A stretch of DNA of 64,000 bases from Liriodendron chinense (lineage: Eukaryota; Streptophyta; Magnoliopsida; Magnoliales; Magnoliaceae). The position numbers and the translations under genes were made by a program. Where the stretch lies: contig ML058370.1 in NCBI GenBank assembly GCA_003013855.2, forward strand, positions 1,364,001 through 1,428,000. Direction: 5' to 3'. Positions within the stretch are counted from its first letter, which is position 1; each line of letters opens with the position of its first letter. Shown in pieces: positions 1 to 12,240 of this stretch. Under the pieces are notes generated by a model, which was not told the origin of the DNA, made no database searches, and worked only from the letters and a program-made list of their open reading frames with translations.

Positions 1-738
1 TAGCTCCTTAACTCTAACTTGCAACACTTGAATTTCCGTCTTACCTACATAGACCTGGAAGATGCCACCCCCTCTCATCTTGAATAATTGTCCGCTAGCT
101 CTGATTGATTTGAATTACCACGAGAGCTGCCATTCAAGTTATACTGATAATCTGCATCCAGTTGTACAGCACAAACTCTTCTTTTATGCTTTTTGAATTT
201 CTTTTTTCCACTTTTTCCTTGAAAATATCACATTTTGCAATGTAAAAAAAAATGGATTGCAGGTGAAGTTAACCTACATCCAGTTGTTGTGGTAGGTCCT
301 CTATAAGTAAGTTTCAAACGCCAGATAATGTAGATTTCCAGGAGATTTCATTCCTTACTAATGGTCCATACGTCCAAAGATTTTCAACCTAATTTGGAGG
401 TTAAACATCCCCAAACTGGCGAATTTCTTGCACACCAAAGTCAAGGAGACATTCTTCCTCTAGCTTTTTCTTTTTCACCCAATACAGACTCTCATTCTTA
501 TTTCTGAATGACTGGTTCCAAGATGAGGTTCCAAAGAGTAGATCCCCTTGATGAGCTAAACCTCAAGATTGAAGTTTCAATTAGTTTGGAGGCAATTCCT
601 GCATGCGCAGAAACACCACAAATTTTTAGAAAGAACTTTAAACCTGAGCCACACAAAGTGAGAAAGCACAAATAGGTGATCTTCCAATTTCATGTCTCTG
701 AAACATAGAATCCAACCATTAGTGCTTATTTTCTGCCT
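1..738. other. No gene recognised
   Basis: AT-rich sequence with no open frame that I recognise and no clear repeat boundary. It could lie in a long intron of the BLOS2-like gene whose last exon starts at 4487, but no upstream exon was identified here. Confidence 0.4.
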
Positions 739-1059
739 ACTACGAATAGAGGTGGACAACAGTCCGATCCGAGTCGAACATGGACCAGATCAGATCATTC
801 AGCTGCTTGATTGGGTGTGTTCGAACAAACATTCAAACTGGGTGGCTCTGTTCAAACTCGGTTTGGTCTGGCCCAACCATGTTCGAACTTATGGATTTCA
901 GACAATTTTTACGAGTTTGAACAATTTCACTTTTTTGCTTGAAAATAATTTTTCTACTACTGAATAGTGAATACTGCTGTGTTCACAAATTACACATCAC
1001 AAATGACAAATCACAAGGTCTAAAGTTTTTAACTAACTAAATAAAAAACTATAAGTGGT

Positions 1060-1480
1060 CTGCTCGAGCCTTTGATCCACTTCATTTTTTAGATAATGTC
1101 ATAAATGATCTTTAAAAAATGGACGAACAGCTTAGATAAGCAAATATATCACTATGGGCCCCATAAAGCAATGACAGGACTGTCCGTCTCAAGATAGGTC
1201 CTGGCAGGGTTAGACTGGTAGGACTTAATCCACGGACGTGAGTTGGCTGGTGACATAAACACCAGCCGGCAAGTTGGTGTCAAAGCTCTATGGGTCCCAC
1301 CATGATGTATTTGTTTTATCCACTCTGTTCATCCATTTGTACAACTCATTTTGAGGCATTAAACAAAAAATGAGGTAGATACAAAGCTCAAGTGGACGAC
1401 ACCACAAGAAACAGTGAGGAGAATGATGTCCACCATCGTAACCTTCCTAGGGCCCACGGTCATGTTTATTTGTCATCAAA
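1060..1480. repeat. Copy of the GTGGGCCC foldback repeat family
   Basis: The left half carries a 'ttgatccacttcatttttta' phrase followed by an 'aaaaaatggacgaacagc' phrase. The right half carries near reverse complements of these, including 'tccactctgttcatcc' and 'caaagctcaagtggac'. The same symmetrical vocabulary recurs at 13, 24-26 and 37-41.5 kb. This copy is nested in the hAT-type element at 747-1768. Confidence 0.65.

Positions 1481-1482
<2 letters not shown>

Positions 1483-1555
<73 letters not shown>
1483..1555. repeat. (TA)n microsatellite
   Basis: About 36 uninterrupted TA units. It lies at the end of a foldback repeat copy and inside the hAT-type element. Confidence 0.98.
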
Positions 1556-1776
1556 CTAACTGAGTTGAACAAATGAGTCAAGTCGAGTCGGTCAATATTC
1601 GAGTCGAGTTCAAGTTCAAGTTCAAGTCGAGTCGAACAGGGCTGTGATTGAAACCGACTTGAATTTTTTTTCGAACAGACCCTATGTGTCGAACACGAAG
1701 ACTTTCTGTTCAAACAGAGTTTTACCAAGTCGATTCGAACGATCAAACTTGGTTCATGTCCAGCTCTAACTACGAA

Positions 1777-2159
1777 GGTGGGCAATAGTCTTTCGCCCAA
1801 CAAAAAGCAATGGCCTGAGCAGGGCTCGTGGATCTCCATTACTAGCTGTGGCAGCAACTTTCACCTCTCCCTATACAGTCATAAAAGGATATAACCGAAA
1901 GTAGTCCTGGAGTCTTTGCAGTTCAAATTCGTGTATTCATTCCACCCTTAGGCACAGACACAACATATGTAATAAGCTCAATTTCCTCATCTTACAAGTC
2001 TCTTCCACAAGATGATGTCCCAAACTAAATTCCTATCCACTGTATACATTCTTGACCATCCCTTGCAATGAACATGTGATTAATTTCCCATCGAATGAAG
2101 ATATAGTTAACCATATTGCGGATTTATTTGAAGGATGATATTGCAAAGTACCTAATTTC
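1777..2159. other. No gene recognised
   Basis: Unassigned sequence between the hAT-type element and the LINE relic. I see no clear repeat or gene. Confidence 0.4.
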
Positions 2160-2400
2160 GATTCCATGACAAGGATGAGGTCAAGATGGCCTTTTGTGGC
2201 TCATTCAGAATCAAATACTCCAATGAAGCAGAAGCAAGAGCTCTCTATTAGGGTCTCTCTTCCATCTATTCAAATCTTCAGTAGTGGAAGGAGACTTTTT
2301 AATGTGATCAAATGGGCTTTTTATTCAGGCTCAGAACAACAGATGCTCTCCTTTATTTTAAAGGCTATTAAGAGCATATGCTTGTTTTGTAATTTTTTCC
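2160..2400 (+). pseudogene. Decayed L1-type LINE RNase H fragment
   Basis: Two overlapping frames together carry pieces typical of the RNase H domain found at the end of many plant L1 ORF2 proteins. A SNEAEARAL-like stretch lies near 2210-2260, and a frame-shifted NVIKWAF stretch follows at about 2300-2320. Stops and a frame change break it. No polyadenylate tail or other LINE domain was recognised next to it. This is a recognition from family patterns, so moderate confidence. Confidence 0.5.
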
Positions 2401-3835
2401 ATGTTTGGAGGGAGACTAGTGACAGTTGAAGCTTTACCATTTTCCACCCTATCAATTCTTTTGTGCATGGCAGTCCACAGTGGGGCCCATAATATCAACA
2501 GTTCCGATAAAAAGGCCACTTCTTTCATAACTTAATAAGGTTTGCTGGGTAAGGAACAAAGTGGGATAGTCACCTAAAATTGAGGTATACATGGCCAGTT
2601 GGAGATGTGGATGAAGGACCAAGACAAAGAATGATACAGAGGGAATGATTCAAGTCTTGTATTTTCTGCTTTTAGTACTTCCAAGGGAGCTAAGTCCCAC
2701 CTTTGCCAAAGATTTCATTAGAACAGCAATGGTATGTATCACCTTGGATTGGAGTCTTCAAGAATCAAATCATGGATTTCTTTTAATTCTTCTCAGCTAT
2801 ATAACATTTACTGTGACAAATCATCCAACCAGGATGATAACTCATCACGCTGGCGAAGAATTACACTTACAGGTCGTTTGACTGCTCTGTGGACCACAGG
2901 ATGAATAAACTGGCCTGATGTTTGAGCATGGGCATCTAAGCAGTGTAGCTGCTGTGATGAATGGCTCTGATCTTGCACATTTTGTGTAGGAAAATATTAG
3001 CTTCAAAAATATAGTGTTGGAATGTAGAGGCTATTGGCATGTGGGTTGAACAAGTCAATACCAAGCCCCCTGAGCTGTAATTTCAATGGTCCTGATATCT
3101 CAATCTTGAGAGCTTCAGCTGCCCCCAGTGAAGTATCTGGCCTGAAGGAGATCAAGGTTAGATCAATTCTCTAACCATTTGATGGTTTAGCAGACACATG
3201 CTGTGCACTGATGGAAACACAGACTTTATTGATGATTTCAAAACATGAGTTGAGTTATGAAGATCCTGAGTATCCATGGACTGCTGGGTGATTTGGATTG
3301 TCTTTGGAATTTTTGAAGAATATGTGCAGCCAAACACTCTTGTATATGCATGTATACGCCAATTCCTTTTGAGGCATCTGATTTTCGAGAATCTTCTTTT
3401 GTTTCCTCTTATTGCAGAAGAGGTCTTAAATCTTAGTAATGCTGTATAGATTTCAGATATGCAGACCATAGAGATTGCCGTATGACAAAGATTAGGAAAT
3501 GCCCATGAACAGATTACTTAGGTACATGTATTCTTCTGTTAAGAATAGCATCTCGCGTGTATCCCGTTCTGTTCCATTATCTCCTACAATTAGAGCTGTC
3601 ACCGCCAAGGCACATGGAGAGACGAAATTGTATGCAAACATTGGGAGGGAGGAGAGGTGAAGCGGTTGTAAAAATCAGGTTTCTTTTGGTGAGCCATCCT
3701 ATGATAGCTCACCACCATTTTAAAATGGTGGCGAAACTTCAGCCATGCACGTGGCATAGTTTTATGGCAATCCCAACCATCCAAATCACTGATCCATGTT
3801 TGGATGGAGCACAACCTAGCCTGAGAACATGATAT
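2401..3835. other. No gene recognised
   Basis: Only short open frames without recognisable domains. I searched the plus strand for a short exon ending in a Gln codon plus a GT donor, as expected upstream of the BLOS2 exon, and found no convincing candidate. Short inverted copies around 3660-3760 are noted but not classified. Confidence 0.4.
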
Positions 3836-3949
3836 TTACATCCGATCTTGCCCTTGGAATTTGGACTGCTCACTATTTTGCTTCGAACCATTCATTTGAT
3901 GCTTAGAACTTGATTGCTGTAATTCCATAATTTTTTTATAACTTTCATC

Positions 3950-4100
3950 ATGAATCCTGACAATATGACATTCCGAACTCATGCTACGGCCTTCCCTGAA
4001 GTTATGGCCATTGATAGAGTGGAATGGTGGAATAGGGCTCATGTAGCCAAACCCCAATTAGTTGGGATAAAAGCTTAAATGACGACGATGATGATGAATT
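3950..4100 (+). mobile_element. RTE-type LINE 3' end
   Basis: The segment ends with a reading frame finishing HVAKPQLVGIKA and a stop at 4076-4078. The DNA phrase 'catgtagccaaaccccaatt' is followed by 'agttgggata' and a short GAC/GAT microsatellite. This tail, with its terminal trinucleotide repeat, is the familiar 3' end of plant RTE non-LTR retrotransposons. The rest of the element is missing or decayed, as is usual for 5'-truncated LINEs. It inserted in the transcription direction of the BLOS2-like gene. Confidence 0.7.
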
Positions 4101-4157
4101 TGGGCGTTGTAATACATGTAGATAAGTCTCGAATGTGAAGAGATCAGTTACTGGCAT

Positions 4158-4230
4158 TTAGGGGGTGTTTGGATACCACCAAATAAGTTACTTTTTCTAC
4201 TTACACCAGTGGGTGGGTGCATTGTGTGAC
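4158..4230. mobile_element. PIF/Harbinger-like terminus
   Basis: TTA at 4158-4160 is followed by 'gggggtgtttggataccacc' and 'aaataagtta'. The same words form the left end of the large element at about 12811 (decayed there). TTA target duplications with GGGxxTGTTTGG ends are typical of Tourist/PIF-Harbinger elements. The matching right end was not found, so this is a fragment. Confidence 0.55.
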
Positions 4231-4486
4231 TAACCATGTGGGTGTGTTGCCCAGCTAACAAGGTGGGTGTGTTGCATGAGATAGGAGCCCAACTCTCTTT
4301 TTTCAAGGCAGAGATGGGAATTCCCGTCCGATGTGGCCATCTGCTACTAGCACTTTATATGGTTAGAGATTTTGTAAATATGTTGCTCGGAAGTGGGATG
4401 TCTTTATATTCTTTTTAGTAATAATTTCATCGTCATGTTTATTTATTTTGGCGAGGCATCTAATGATCTCATCCACCCATTTTCAG

Positions 4487-4753
4487 GGAACAAATAACCT
4501 GCTACAATTGTTGGAGAAGATGAATGTAAAGATAGCAGAGGAATACAACGGATTCGGCGATGTAGCATCTGGATTAAGGGTCTTCGTGGAGCAACTGAAG
4601 GTGAAAAACAGCAACTTTGATGAGTATGTCCAGCAGATTGATGCCATCGATCAGCAGGTGACTGAATTTGAAGCTGTAATCTCGATGCTTGATAAATATG
4701 TTAGCTTATTGGAATCGAAGGTCCGATCTGCATATGACAATATACCAACTTAA
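4487..4753 (+). CDS. BLOS2: BLOC-1 subunit 2 (BLOS2-like), terminal exon
   Basis: This is the last coding exon, 88 codons plus stop, of a BLOC1S2/BLOS2-family protein. BLOC-1 subunits are small coiled-coil proteins acting in endosomal trafficking. In plants BLOS1 and BLOS2 are reported to bind each other and influence endosome-to-vacuole sorting. The exon encodes GTNNLLQLLEKMN, then EEYNGFGDVASGLRVFVEQL, DEYVQQIDAIDQQVTEFEA and SMLDKYVSLLESKV. These are the conserved alpha-helical heart and C-terminus of the family. The open frame reads back to 4448, but there is no ATG. The residues before GTNN are intronic: a polypyrimidine-poor 'cccattttcag' acceptor ends at 4486, with a CTAAT branch-like word at about 4458. 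A phase-0 junction follows. Upstream exons encoding the N-terminal roughly 30-40 residues were not found in 1-4486, so they may lie outside the window. I judge this a real gene with large repeat-filled introns, although an isolated gene fragment is possible. Confidence 0.85.
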   Translation, partial: GTNNLLQLLEKMNVKIAEEYNGFGDVASGLRVFVEQLKVKNSNFDEYVQQIDAIDQQVTEFEAVISMLDKYVSLLESKVRSAYDNIPT

Positions 4754-5859
4754 TCATGGCCATTTGCGATCTGACTCTATAATCTGATCCAGCGACTCGA
4801 TTCTGTATGCTTGCCCCCACATTGTGTTGTATATAAACTGATCTGATTGAATTAATTCTCAAACAGGTGTTACCTTTGCTATGCAGTGCATGTATGAAGA
4901 GGGAACAGATGTGTCAAATCTGAGCCACTCATCACCATAGTCATGCCCGTTGGATGATCCTAACCACCGGATTTGAGGAAACAGATGGACAGGTAAAATA
5001 ACCATCCATTTCTCCCAAAAATCTAGCAGTTGGGATTATCAGATGGTCTGAATTTTGGATACCATGACATCCATGAGCGGCCCGGATCTACATGCCCATG
5101 ACGAAAATGGGAATTTTCTATTTGGGCTTGAAAAATAATTGAGTATATAATAGGATTATCATTTCAGGAAAAAGAATGGGAATTTTCCTGCTTCAACCCA
5201 TCAGATGTCATTGAGACCCAAGAAAAACTCAACTGTCTTGACTCAGAGGAGGTTTGAATTCTTTTTTGTCTGATAAGCTAATCTCAGAGTTGAAACAAAA
5301 TACAACCGTCTATGATTGGCTGATCAATCCAAACTGACCAACTGATTGTTATCTCATGAATGTCGTCATGAAAAATTATAGTGTGATCCATGGGGTCTAT
5401 AGACCATTTCGTGGCCCATCGCTACCAACTAGGAATGACCATCCATAAGTAGGTGATGAAACAGATAGCTGTGAACCTCCTCCAATTCTTGTGATCTTTG
5501 GACCATAGCTCATCCAAGATGTGCTCCTTCAGTGGATTTGCCAAAGGGTCTGTAAGTTGGTAGGTGTGCTCAAATAGCAGTTGTGACCCAGGTTTAACCC
5601 GGCCTGGCATTACTGTTGTGTAACGGCAATATGAAACAGAGAACAGAAACACAGTGCTAGACGATTGCAACTGCCCGAGTGGTGACCCTGAAGTGGACGG
5701 TTGAATTAAAACAATTAGCTATCCAAATCCATGTTTAATTGGGCCCATACAAGAGAGTATGTTGCATGTATGTGATAGTTTCAAATTTGGTTGCATGTGT
5801 TGTGTGTGTGATGTGCCATGCGTGCCAAATCTAATAGTGCACTCAACTCAAACAGAACG
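4754..5859. other. BLOS2 3' flank, then no gene recognised
   Basis: The first 100 bases or so after the stop at 4753 probably hold the 3' untranslated region. 'gtatataaac' and 'aattaattc' are weak AT-rich candidates for polyadenylation signals, and no canonical AATAAA is seen. The remainder has no recognised gene. Confidence 0.35.
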
Positions 5860-6800
5860 CCTTGTGAGCCTAGGGACTGAAATAGTCAAATTAAGACTTC
5901 ATTTGTGAAGACCGGTCTAACTACTCAAATCACTAATTGTATAGAATCAAGCGATTTGTGAAAGGGAAGATTAGTCGTTATGACTTCTTTTTGCCTTTAG
6001 AGAAAGACTTCCACTTAAGCATATGATAACTTACATTATTTAATATTAAGAGAATATGACAAAAAAGAATAAAACTAAGTCCAAATGGGTCAATTAAATA
6101 AGTTAATTTTAACTAAATTCATCTGGAAAAGTAAATGATAAAAGGAAAAAGAAAAAAATGACAACTAACAACAATTTTTGTTCATAATTAGAAGGTTGTT
6201 TGGGAATGACTATCTGTTCATAACAAATAGGTTGTCGAGCTCGAAAGATGGATTGCCTGATCATTTGGCTTCGTCGTTGGACGGTCGTAAAAAATGACAA
6301 TCCAGTCATTGCAGGTTGAACTTCGTTATGCGACACAAGTTAGCTTCATGGTTGGACGGTTGTGCAACACGATTGTGGTTTGTAGGAAGGGGTGAACGTT
6401 TGTTTGTCACACAACTAACTTCATGGCTGGATAATCGTCATGGAAACTAATTATTCGTCACGCAGGATCGGGTTCCATGGCTAGATGGCTGATGGTTGAT
6501 TTTTGATAGTTCGTTCATCACACATCATTACCCTGCGTAGCCGAACTTCGAAGCGAGTTGGTTGTTTAGAAATTGGCCGACCGTTCGTCACATTAGGTCC
6601 TTACTTTATAGTGAGATAGTCATGAGAATGATTATCCATTCGTTGCTTGGATAAGGCAGTCGTGAGGCGACCACCTATTTGCTCAACTAGGCTTCATGGC
6701 GAGACAAGCATAGTTAAATAACGACATGTTCCTTGGTCGAACTTCGTAGTGAAGTAGTCAAGCAGAATCCCTAGACATGCGGTAAGATGACCTTGCTAGT
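5860..6800. repeat. Dispersed repeat with degenerate internal tandem units, copy 1
   Basis: It opens with a segment containing 'gcgatttgtgaaagggaag' and runs into a stretch where phrases such as 'cttcatggttggacggt', 'cttcatggctggataatcg' and 'cttcatggcgagacaag' recur about every 60-90 bases. A clearly related segment lies at 43230-43930, with 'gtgatttgtgaagggaagag' followed by 'cttcatagga' units. No coding frame was recognised. The family is unknown to me. Confidence 0.5.
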
Positions 6801-6927
6801 CATCTATTCAAGACCTAAAGATGTTCTTAGGTCTAATGACATGATCATGAACATAAGGTGCCTAACTACCTTATTCTAATCTACTTAATCCAAGCTAATT
6901 TTGCAGCATTACAGTAGCTTGGCAGTG

Positions 6928-7027
6928 GAGTTAGACTGAAGAATAATAATGATGATGATAAGTGTCTATTATGAGTAGAGTTAGACTGAAGAATAATAAT
7001 GATGATGATAAGTGTCTATTATGAGTA
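6928..7027. repeat. Perfect 50-bp tandem duplication
   Basis: Two identical 50-bp units, 6928-6977 and 6978-7027, beginning GAGTTAGACTGAAG and containing TAATGATGATGATAAG. Identity of the copies implies a recent event. Confidence 0.97.
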
Positions 7028-7192
7028 GAGTATAGGCGGCATTGCTCTAGAAAAAAGAAGAAAAAAAAGTAATGATGTGTCGTATTTGAGTGGCGTGGGC
7101 TCCAAGCTTTTTATTCTCTTTTGCTACATGATCTTCGAAATCAATTAGCAAATGTACCCAATTACGCTTCTATCTTAAGGATGGCTTCACAT

Positions 7193-7302
7193 GATCTTTG
7201 TGCTTCTAGCCAGTTATTAATTACATATTTAGCCATGTATCATGAAAGATCTTTGTGCTTCTAGCCAGTTATTAATTACGTATTTAGCCATATATCATGA
7301 AA
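7193..7302. repeat. 55-bp tandem duplication
   Basis: Units at 7193-7247 and 7248-7302 begin GATCTTTGTGCTTCTAG and differ at a few positions. A third unit starts at 7303 but diverges immediately. Confidence 0.93.
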
Positions 7303-10300
7303 GATCGTCGCCTTGCGTGCAAGTTTTTTAAGCCTACAAGTAAGTTTGGCATTTTACATCCCTCCACATGCGCAAGAAAATATTTTCTTCAACAAATTAC
7401 GTAGTTCTGTTTATTATTTCAAGCATAAAGTATATCTTCAACAAGGTATGCATTTGTGCTCACTTTCCTAGGCCATTAACACATTACCTTAACTATGGTG
7501 ATTCGCATCTTGTCCTGTGTAGAAGGCAATAATAGTTTGCTTTCATTGCTCTTTAGAGAGATCTTTGTAATCTTTACTCTACTTTACTGCTCCTTTAAAG
7601 AGATCTTTGTAATCATTACTCCATAATCTCTTTCGCATAATTGCTTCTTGAATTTCACCATGTGCATGTGCTGGACCTGCTGGTTCTCGTTTTTCATCCA
7701 TCTGCTGTGCAGCAAAGTGTCGACAACCCTTGTTTTGAATGACCATTTTCATCATTTTAACGGTCATTTTTACTGTTTTAACGGCCATTTAAATTGAGAT
7801 AATGCCATTATGGTCATGTTGCATTTTCTAAGCCGTCTGATTTGACAATGTCAGATCGAGTGTAAATAGCATGGTGCATGAGTTGCCACAGCCTATTAAG
7901 AGAGTTCGTATGCATCTCTTCTTCAAATTGAGCTGTACAAATCATGGGTGGCAATGTGTATGTGCCACAGCATAATGATACTAAATGACTGATTAGCGGA
8001 CATTAATGGACAGATAAAAATGAATAATAGTTAAAACTTCTATAATCAAACAAGAGGGGCCAAAGGCCAATTACAATAAAAAGACTATAGATGGTCCATT
8101 CATCAATATTTCCTCCGGGAAAAGATGATGGATGATGTGCCCTTGCGATTTGTAACCCATGGTTGATTGATCCACAGAGATTTTAGTACAAGTGGGGAGC
8201 GTTGATCCAGCCCCATCGGTCTATTGGGGCCCCAGCAATGGATGGATACCGTTACTTGATAGGACTGACATCCTTTAATTCCAGCCTGCAAATGGACAGC
8301 TAATATCTGAAACACAAAGCCACTCCACATTCAACAGTGAAAAAAGGTCCATTATTGATGAACAGGATCTTCCAGTTTGGTGAAGTTTTCTTACACTGCC
8401 CATGCACTGCAGGTTGCTTCATGTCAATGGTCTGGATCAGCAAACCTGGGGGGGTCCCACTTGTTCAAATTGAAAACCTAAAAATATACTTATGGATGGA
8501 ATAGGGTCTAAGATAATGGTCGGGATCACAATGGCTCGGCCAAGCCCTAGAGAGCCTAACTTGGGCTGTGATGGGCCCATGCAAATTAAATCCAAACCAC
8601 CAAAAATAGTGGGGACCACTGAAGATAGGCCATGCACTCAAAATCAGTTCTATTAGACAATCCAGACATCTGATTAACAGACCATTAGCTACTTGTTTAT
8701 TCAGTCAATTAGATGTCCACAAGTGGCAGGTTATGATCATACTCGGCGTAAATCCCAAGTGATAATCCATCTACAGTGGGCCCCACTATTTGACCAGTCC
8801 AGATGCCTGCTCGTAACCAGACTTGAGCAAGAAATCGTGTAAAGAGAGCTCCCTCTTTCAGTTGTTAATTTGAATCAGCTGAGGATTCCTTACATGGTAA
8901 TTGATAAATTCTACCGATTGCCGAGCAGCTAAAAAAGTTGCTCTAGGAAAGATAGCATAGATGAACTGACAGAAATAACATTGGTATCTACACCTGTAAT
9001 TTCATGGAAGAAAGCGGCAACTTAAGCAGTAATGTCAACATGCCAGGCTCCCTGCATCATGTTTGGCTGGCTCTGAAATTGGCGGGGAGCTGATGGGAGG
9101 CAAAAGAGCATTGTTTCTACTGCAACATTTTCTTCCATAGGATGGAATGTAAGGAGGAGATTTTTTGCCTGTTGAGTACTTGGATTGTAGAACATCGATT
9201 CTACTGCAAGAAGTTGCCTGTCAAGACGGTTGCTGCAAGTTGCATTTGGCTCGCTTCAATCCCACGAGAAGCAAAAGATATTTGCCTGCAGAACAGTTGG
9301 ATCCCTTTTCTAAGAAAGATTCTCAACTGAAGATGGATTTAAATAGAACAAAACGCAATATACTGAAAGAAAAGGGATCCATATTACCACCGAAGCTCAT
9401 TTGAAATAACCTCACCGCCCTTGAAGCTCTCCCGAGTTGAGATAGGAAGCTTGGAATCTAGCCAATGATAGTTTGAGAACAGCCTTCATTCATTCTCCAA
9501 GTCATGGCTTGTGGGTTTTGAGAACCGCCTTCTTGCATTCTAAGTCATGGCTTGTGGATGTTGTACATGCAACCACTCGTAGGTAAAACCCACCATAGTA
9601 GAAAGCTTTTTGATGTGGTGAAGCTGGGAGTTGATGAAGTAGGGAATTGATGAAGTTTGTAGAGTCCTATTGCACATGTACAGGCTTCTCAAGGTGAAAA
9701 TATATATTCCTGTATCGGAAACTTGCAGATTCTTTCCCTCCAACCAAAATAATAATAATAATAAGATGCATTTTGCAGTATTGGTTCTGAAAAGAAGAAG
9801 AAGAAGATGAAATACCATGTCTATGGCACTATGACAGCAACATAATTCAGAAACTCAACCAGACTCGATGTCTATCCAAGTGGATCATGACTCTTCACAA
9901 CCCAACTCAGTATTAAATAATTAAAATACAAAAATGTTTAAAAAAAATTTAAACATTTAAACTATTCAACATACTTGAAATAAGCAAAAAATGTTGCAAA
10001 TGATCTGGTCGAGTTAAATGTTCGGTCTAGTTGAAAAGATTGTGGGCTCCACAAGTAGCATCGAGCCAGCGGATTTAGACACATGACTGAGTTTCCCAAT
10101 GACTTAGCTTGTAACCTCATCGAGTGCTATGGGTAGCAGTGCTTGACCAGAAAGCATCTTCAGTTTGCCCAAGTTTACAGTTTGTTCAAGTTTCTATGAT
10201 CCAAGCCATTAACATGAGAGGCCCGAGGATGGTTCGTCAACCAAAATTCCCCCAACAAATAGCCTGTTAAGAAAGAAAATACAGCACTGGCCTGCATTCC

Positions 10301-10810
10301 TACAGGAAATGGATCGAATGACAGGGGATCCTCAAATCTGGGAGATTTTTGGTGCATGGGACATGGAGGCACATCACAATAAGCAGCTTGGATTATTAGA
10401 CAAATGAAACACGAGCACCAAATGTTGTGCAAACGAACAAACCCAAGCAAACTGTAGATATTCGCATGCAACTCAGATCCCTTCTACAACTGTCGTAGAG
10501 GAGAATTTCATACAACTAGCTGTATATATGCCAACCCAGTCTCCAGCATGGTCCCCCACCATGAAGATGGAACACCCCAAAAAGCAGGTCAATCCAATCA
10601 TCGGGCAGGCCTCCCTCCTGTAGAAATTCAATCATCATGGCATCCTCATATCCCCGACAATATCCAGATAGCCGGTTCAATGTGGAGCCCGTTTCCGATG
10701 ATTTTCCAACACAGCCTCAAACAGTTCTGGTCAGAAATGTGATTTGAGGGGTACTTCCAAATGCACACAATTGATGAAAGGAATTTCATCTTCCTAAAAT
10801 AATTAAAGAG
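7303..10810. other. No gene recognised
   Basis: About 3.5 kb of low-information sequence. Short open frames (for example at 9142-9404) have no recognisable domain. Around 8060 the phrase 'gaggggccaaaggcc' resembles a similar phrase at about 34100 that may be a LINE tail, but this is weak. Confidence 0.4.
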
Positions 10811-11565
10811 GCAAAGGCTTATGTCTTGTTTGGATACCAAGGATTCCATGGCAAATATTGAAAAAGGAGAAGGGTTTCCCTTTGATGTAACAATTTCTGT
10901 TGTTTGGATAGAAAAAGATGGATTCCGCAAAGCAATTATTACATGTTTCAATTATTTGGATTCTTGGCACAAAAAATTAGGTGAGAGGAATATAATATTT
11001 CCACTTGCTATCCAATCAAAAGACAGCTTGACTATATCTACCTTTATAGAAGAAGAAAACAAGCATACAAAAAAGCAGGAGAAGAAAACATGCATACCAA
11101 TAAGGGAGAGGAAGAAAACATGCATGCTAAGGGAGCCGCTGTTTACACACTCTCTGACTGATCAATACAGCCCTATCCTTCCCACATTAGTTATAGAAAA
11201 AAGTGCAAGAATAGCCAAAAGGAGGGGTGTATTTATCAGTCAGATGGTTCTGCATAAGCTTTACTGATTCGAAAATTTTACAGTGTTTCATAACCCCAGG
11301 CTTGCCTCGGATGGTTGGACCAGACCCACCACCAAAGCAGGTTGGGTCACTAAAAATCATCATGGAGCTCATGGTAAACATGTAGTGGCGATCAGGTTAT
11401 TAATCTGATGGGCCACCACATGGATAGGCCATGTGCCAAAAATCCAGGGGATGAGACTGGTAGCCATCTGATCAGTTGCCTGCCAAAGGAATGGCTGGAG
11501 AACAGTCCACATTCAACTATAAAATCTCATAATTGAATGGTCGGGGTTGTTCAATCACCTATGAA
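10811..11565. other. Possible MITE fragment; no gene
   Basis: 'cttgtttggataccaagg' at about 10830 resembles MITE termini elsewhere in the window. I could not find a matching inverted end or target duplication. The open frame 10821-11267 has no recognisable domain. Confidence 0.3.
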
Positions 11566-11805
11566 GCCTATACCAGTGTTCACAATATCGGTATCGCGTT
11601 ACGTTTCGCACCCTTGGGATAAAGATACATATCGGGTATCGGTAGGGAAATATCGGTTGTATCGCGGAATGTTTCTCACTTTTTGGGAAACATGGGCAAA
11701 CATTGGAAAATTGATTGAATTTTTCAATGAAACTTCAGGGATTGTTAAAATAGACCTTAATACACACATTTAAATCATCATATGTAAAAACAAAAGTCCG
11801 CATAA

Positions 11806-11887
11806 TGGAGTTCCTTTGTAAAAGGATCCTAAGCTATGCGCTCCACATACTGGAGTTCCTTTGTAAAAGGATCCTAAGCTATGCGCT
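11806..11887. repeat. 37-bp direct repeat inside hAT-type element
   Basis: Two identical 37-bp copies at 11806-11842 and 11851-11887 begin TGGAGTTCCTTTGTAAAAGG, at a spacing of 45 bp. Confidence 0.95.
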
Positions 11888-12169
11888 GTCTAACTGGATG
11901 CAACTATTGTTTAGATTGATTCCATAAGATATATAAATATAAAAAGACATTAATGAAAATACAACCAATTTATTGACAAAGTAAAACAAGCAAGAGAGTT
12001 GAGAAATATACCTATGGATGATGCAACGAACTAAGTATCCTCCAAATGCAGTTTTGACTATCCTAGTTCAATGCAATGCAAGCTAACCCTATATGGCCTA
12101 GATCTATATGAGGACTCAATAAAATCTAGAAAATGGCTAACTGGACTCAACAAACTATGACCCCTACGC

Positions 12170-12240
12170 AGAGCCGGAACGCGGGTCGGGGGGCGGCGCG
12201 CCCCCGCCCGGGGTTCGGGGCGAAGCGCCCGAAAGCCTTA
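12170..12240. other. GC-rich palindromic block inside hAT-type element
   Basis: About 70 bases that are almost entirely G and C, in strongly AT-rich surroundings. The block includes GGGCGGCGCGCCCCCGCCC, which can fold on itself. It looks like captured or stem-forming sequence. I do not recognise its source. Confidence 0.7.

Larger units (their letters stand above)
739..1776. mobile_element. hAT-type non-autonomous element with 8-bp target duplication
   Basis: The element runs from 747 to 1768. It begins TAGAGGTGGACA and ends TGTCCAGCTCTA, so the terminal inverted repeats match at 11 of 12 positions. It is flanked by an exact 8-bp direct repeat, ACTACGAA, at 739-746 and 1769-1776. An 8-bp duplication with short TAGAG/CAGTG-like ends is the established signature of hAT transposons. 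No transposase reading frame is present, so it would need a transposase from elsewhere. A foldback repeat (about 1060-1480) and a TA microsatellite lie inside it. Confidence 0.85.

Noticed and set aside
1447..1857. 136-residue minus-strand open frame with a Tyr-Ile run
   Set aside because: The run is the TA microsatellite, and the rest lies in a hAT-type element without conserved protein features.
2821..2875. Upstream BLOS2 exon ending at 'cacttacag' plus GT
   Set aside because: The donor-like GT exists, but the encoded residues do not resemble the N-terminal part of BLOS2 proteins.
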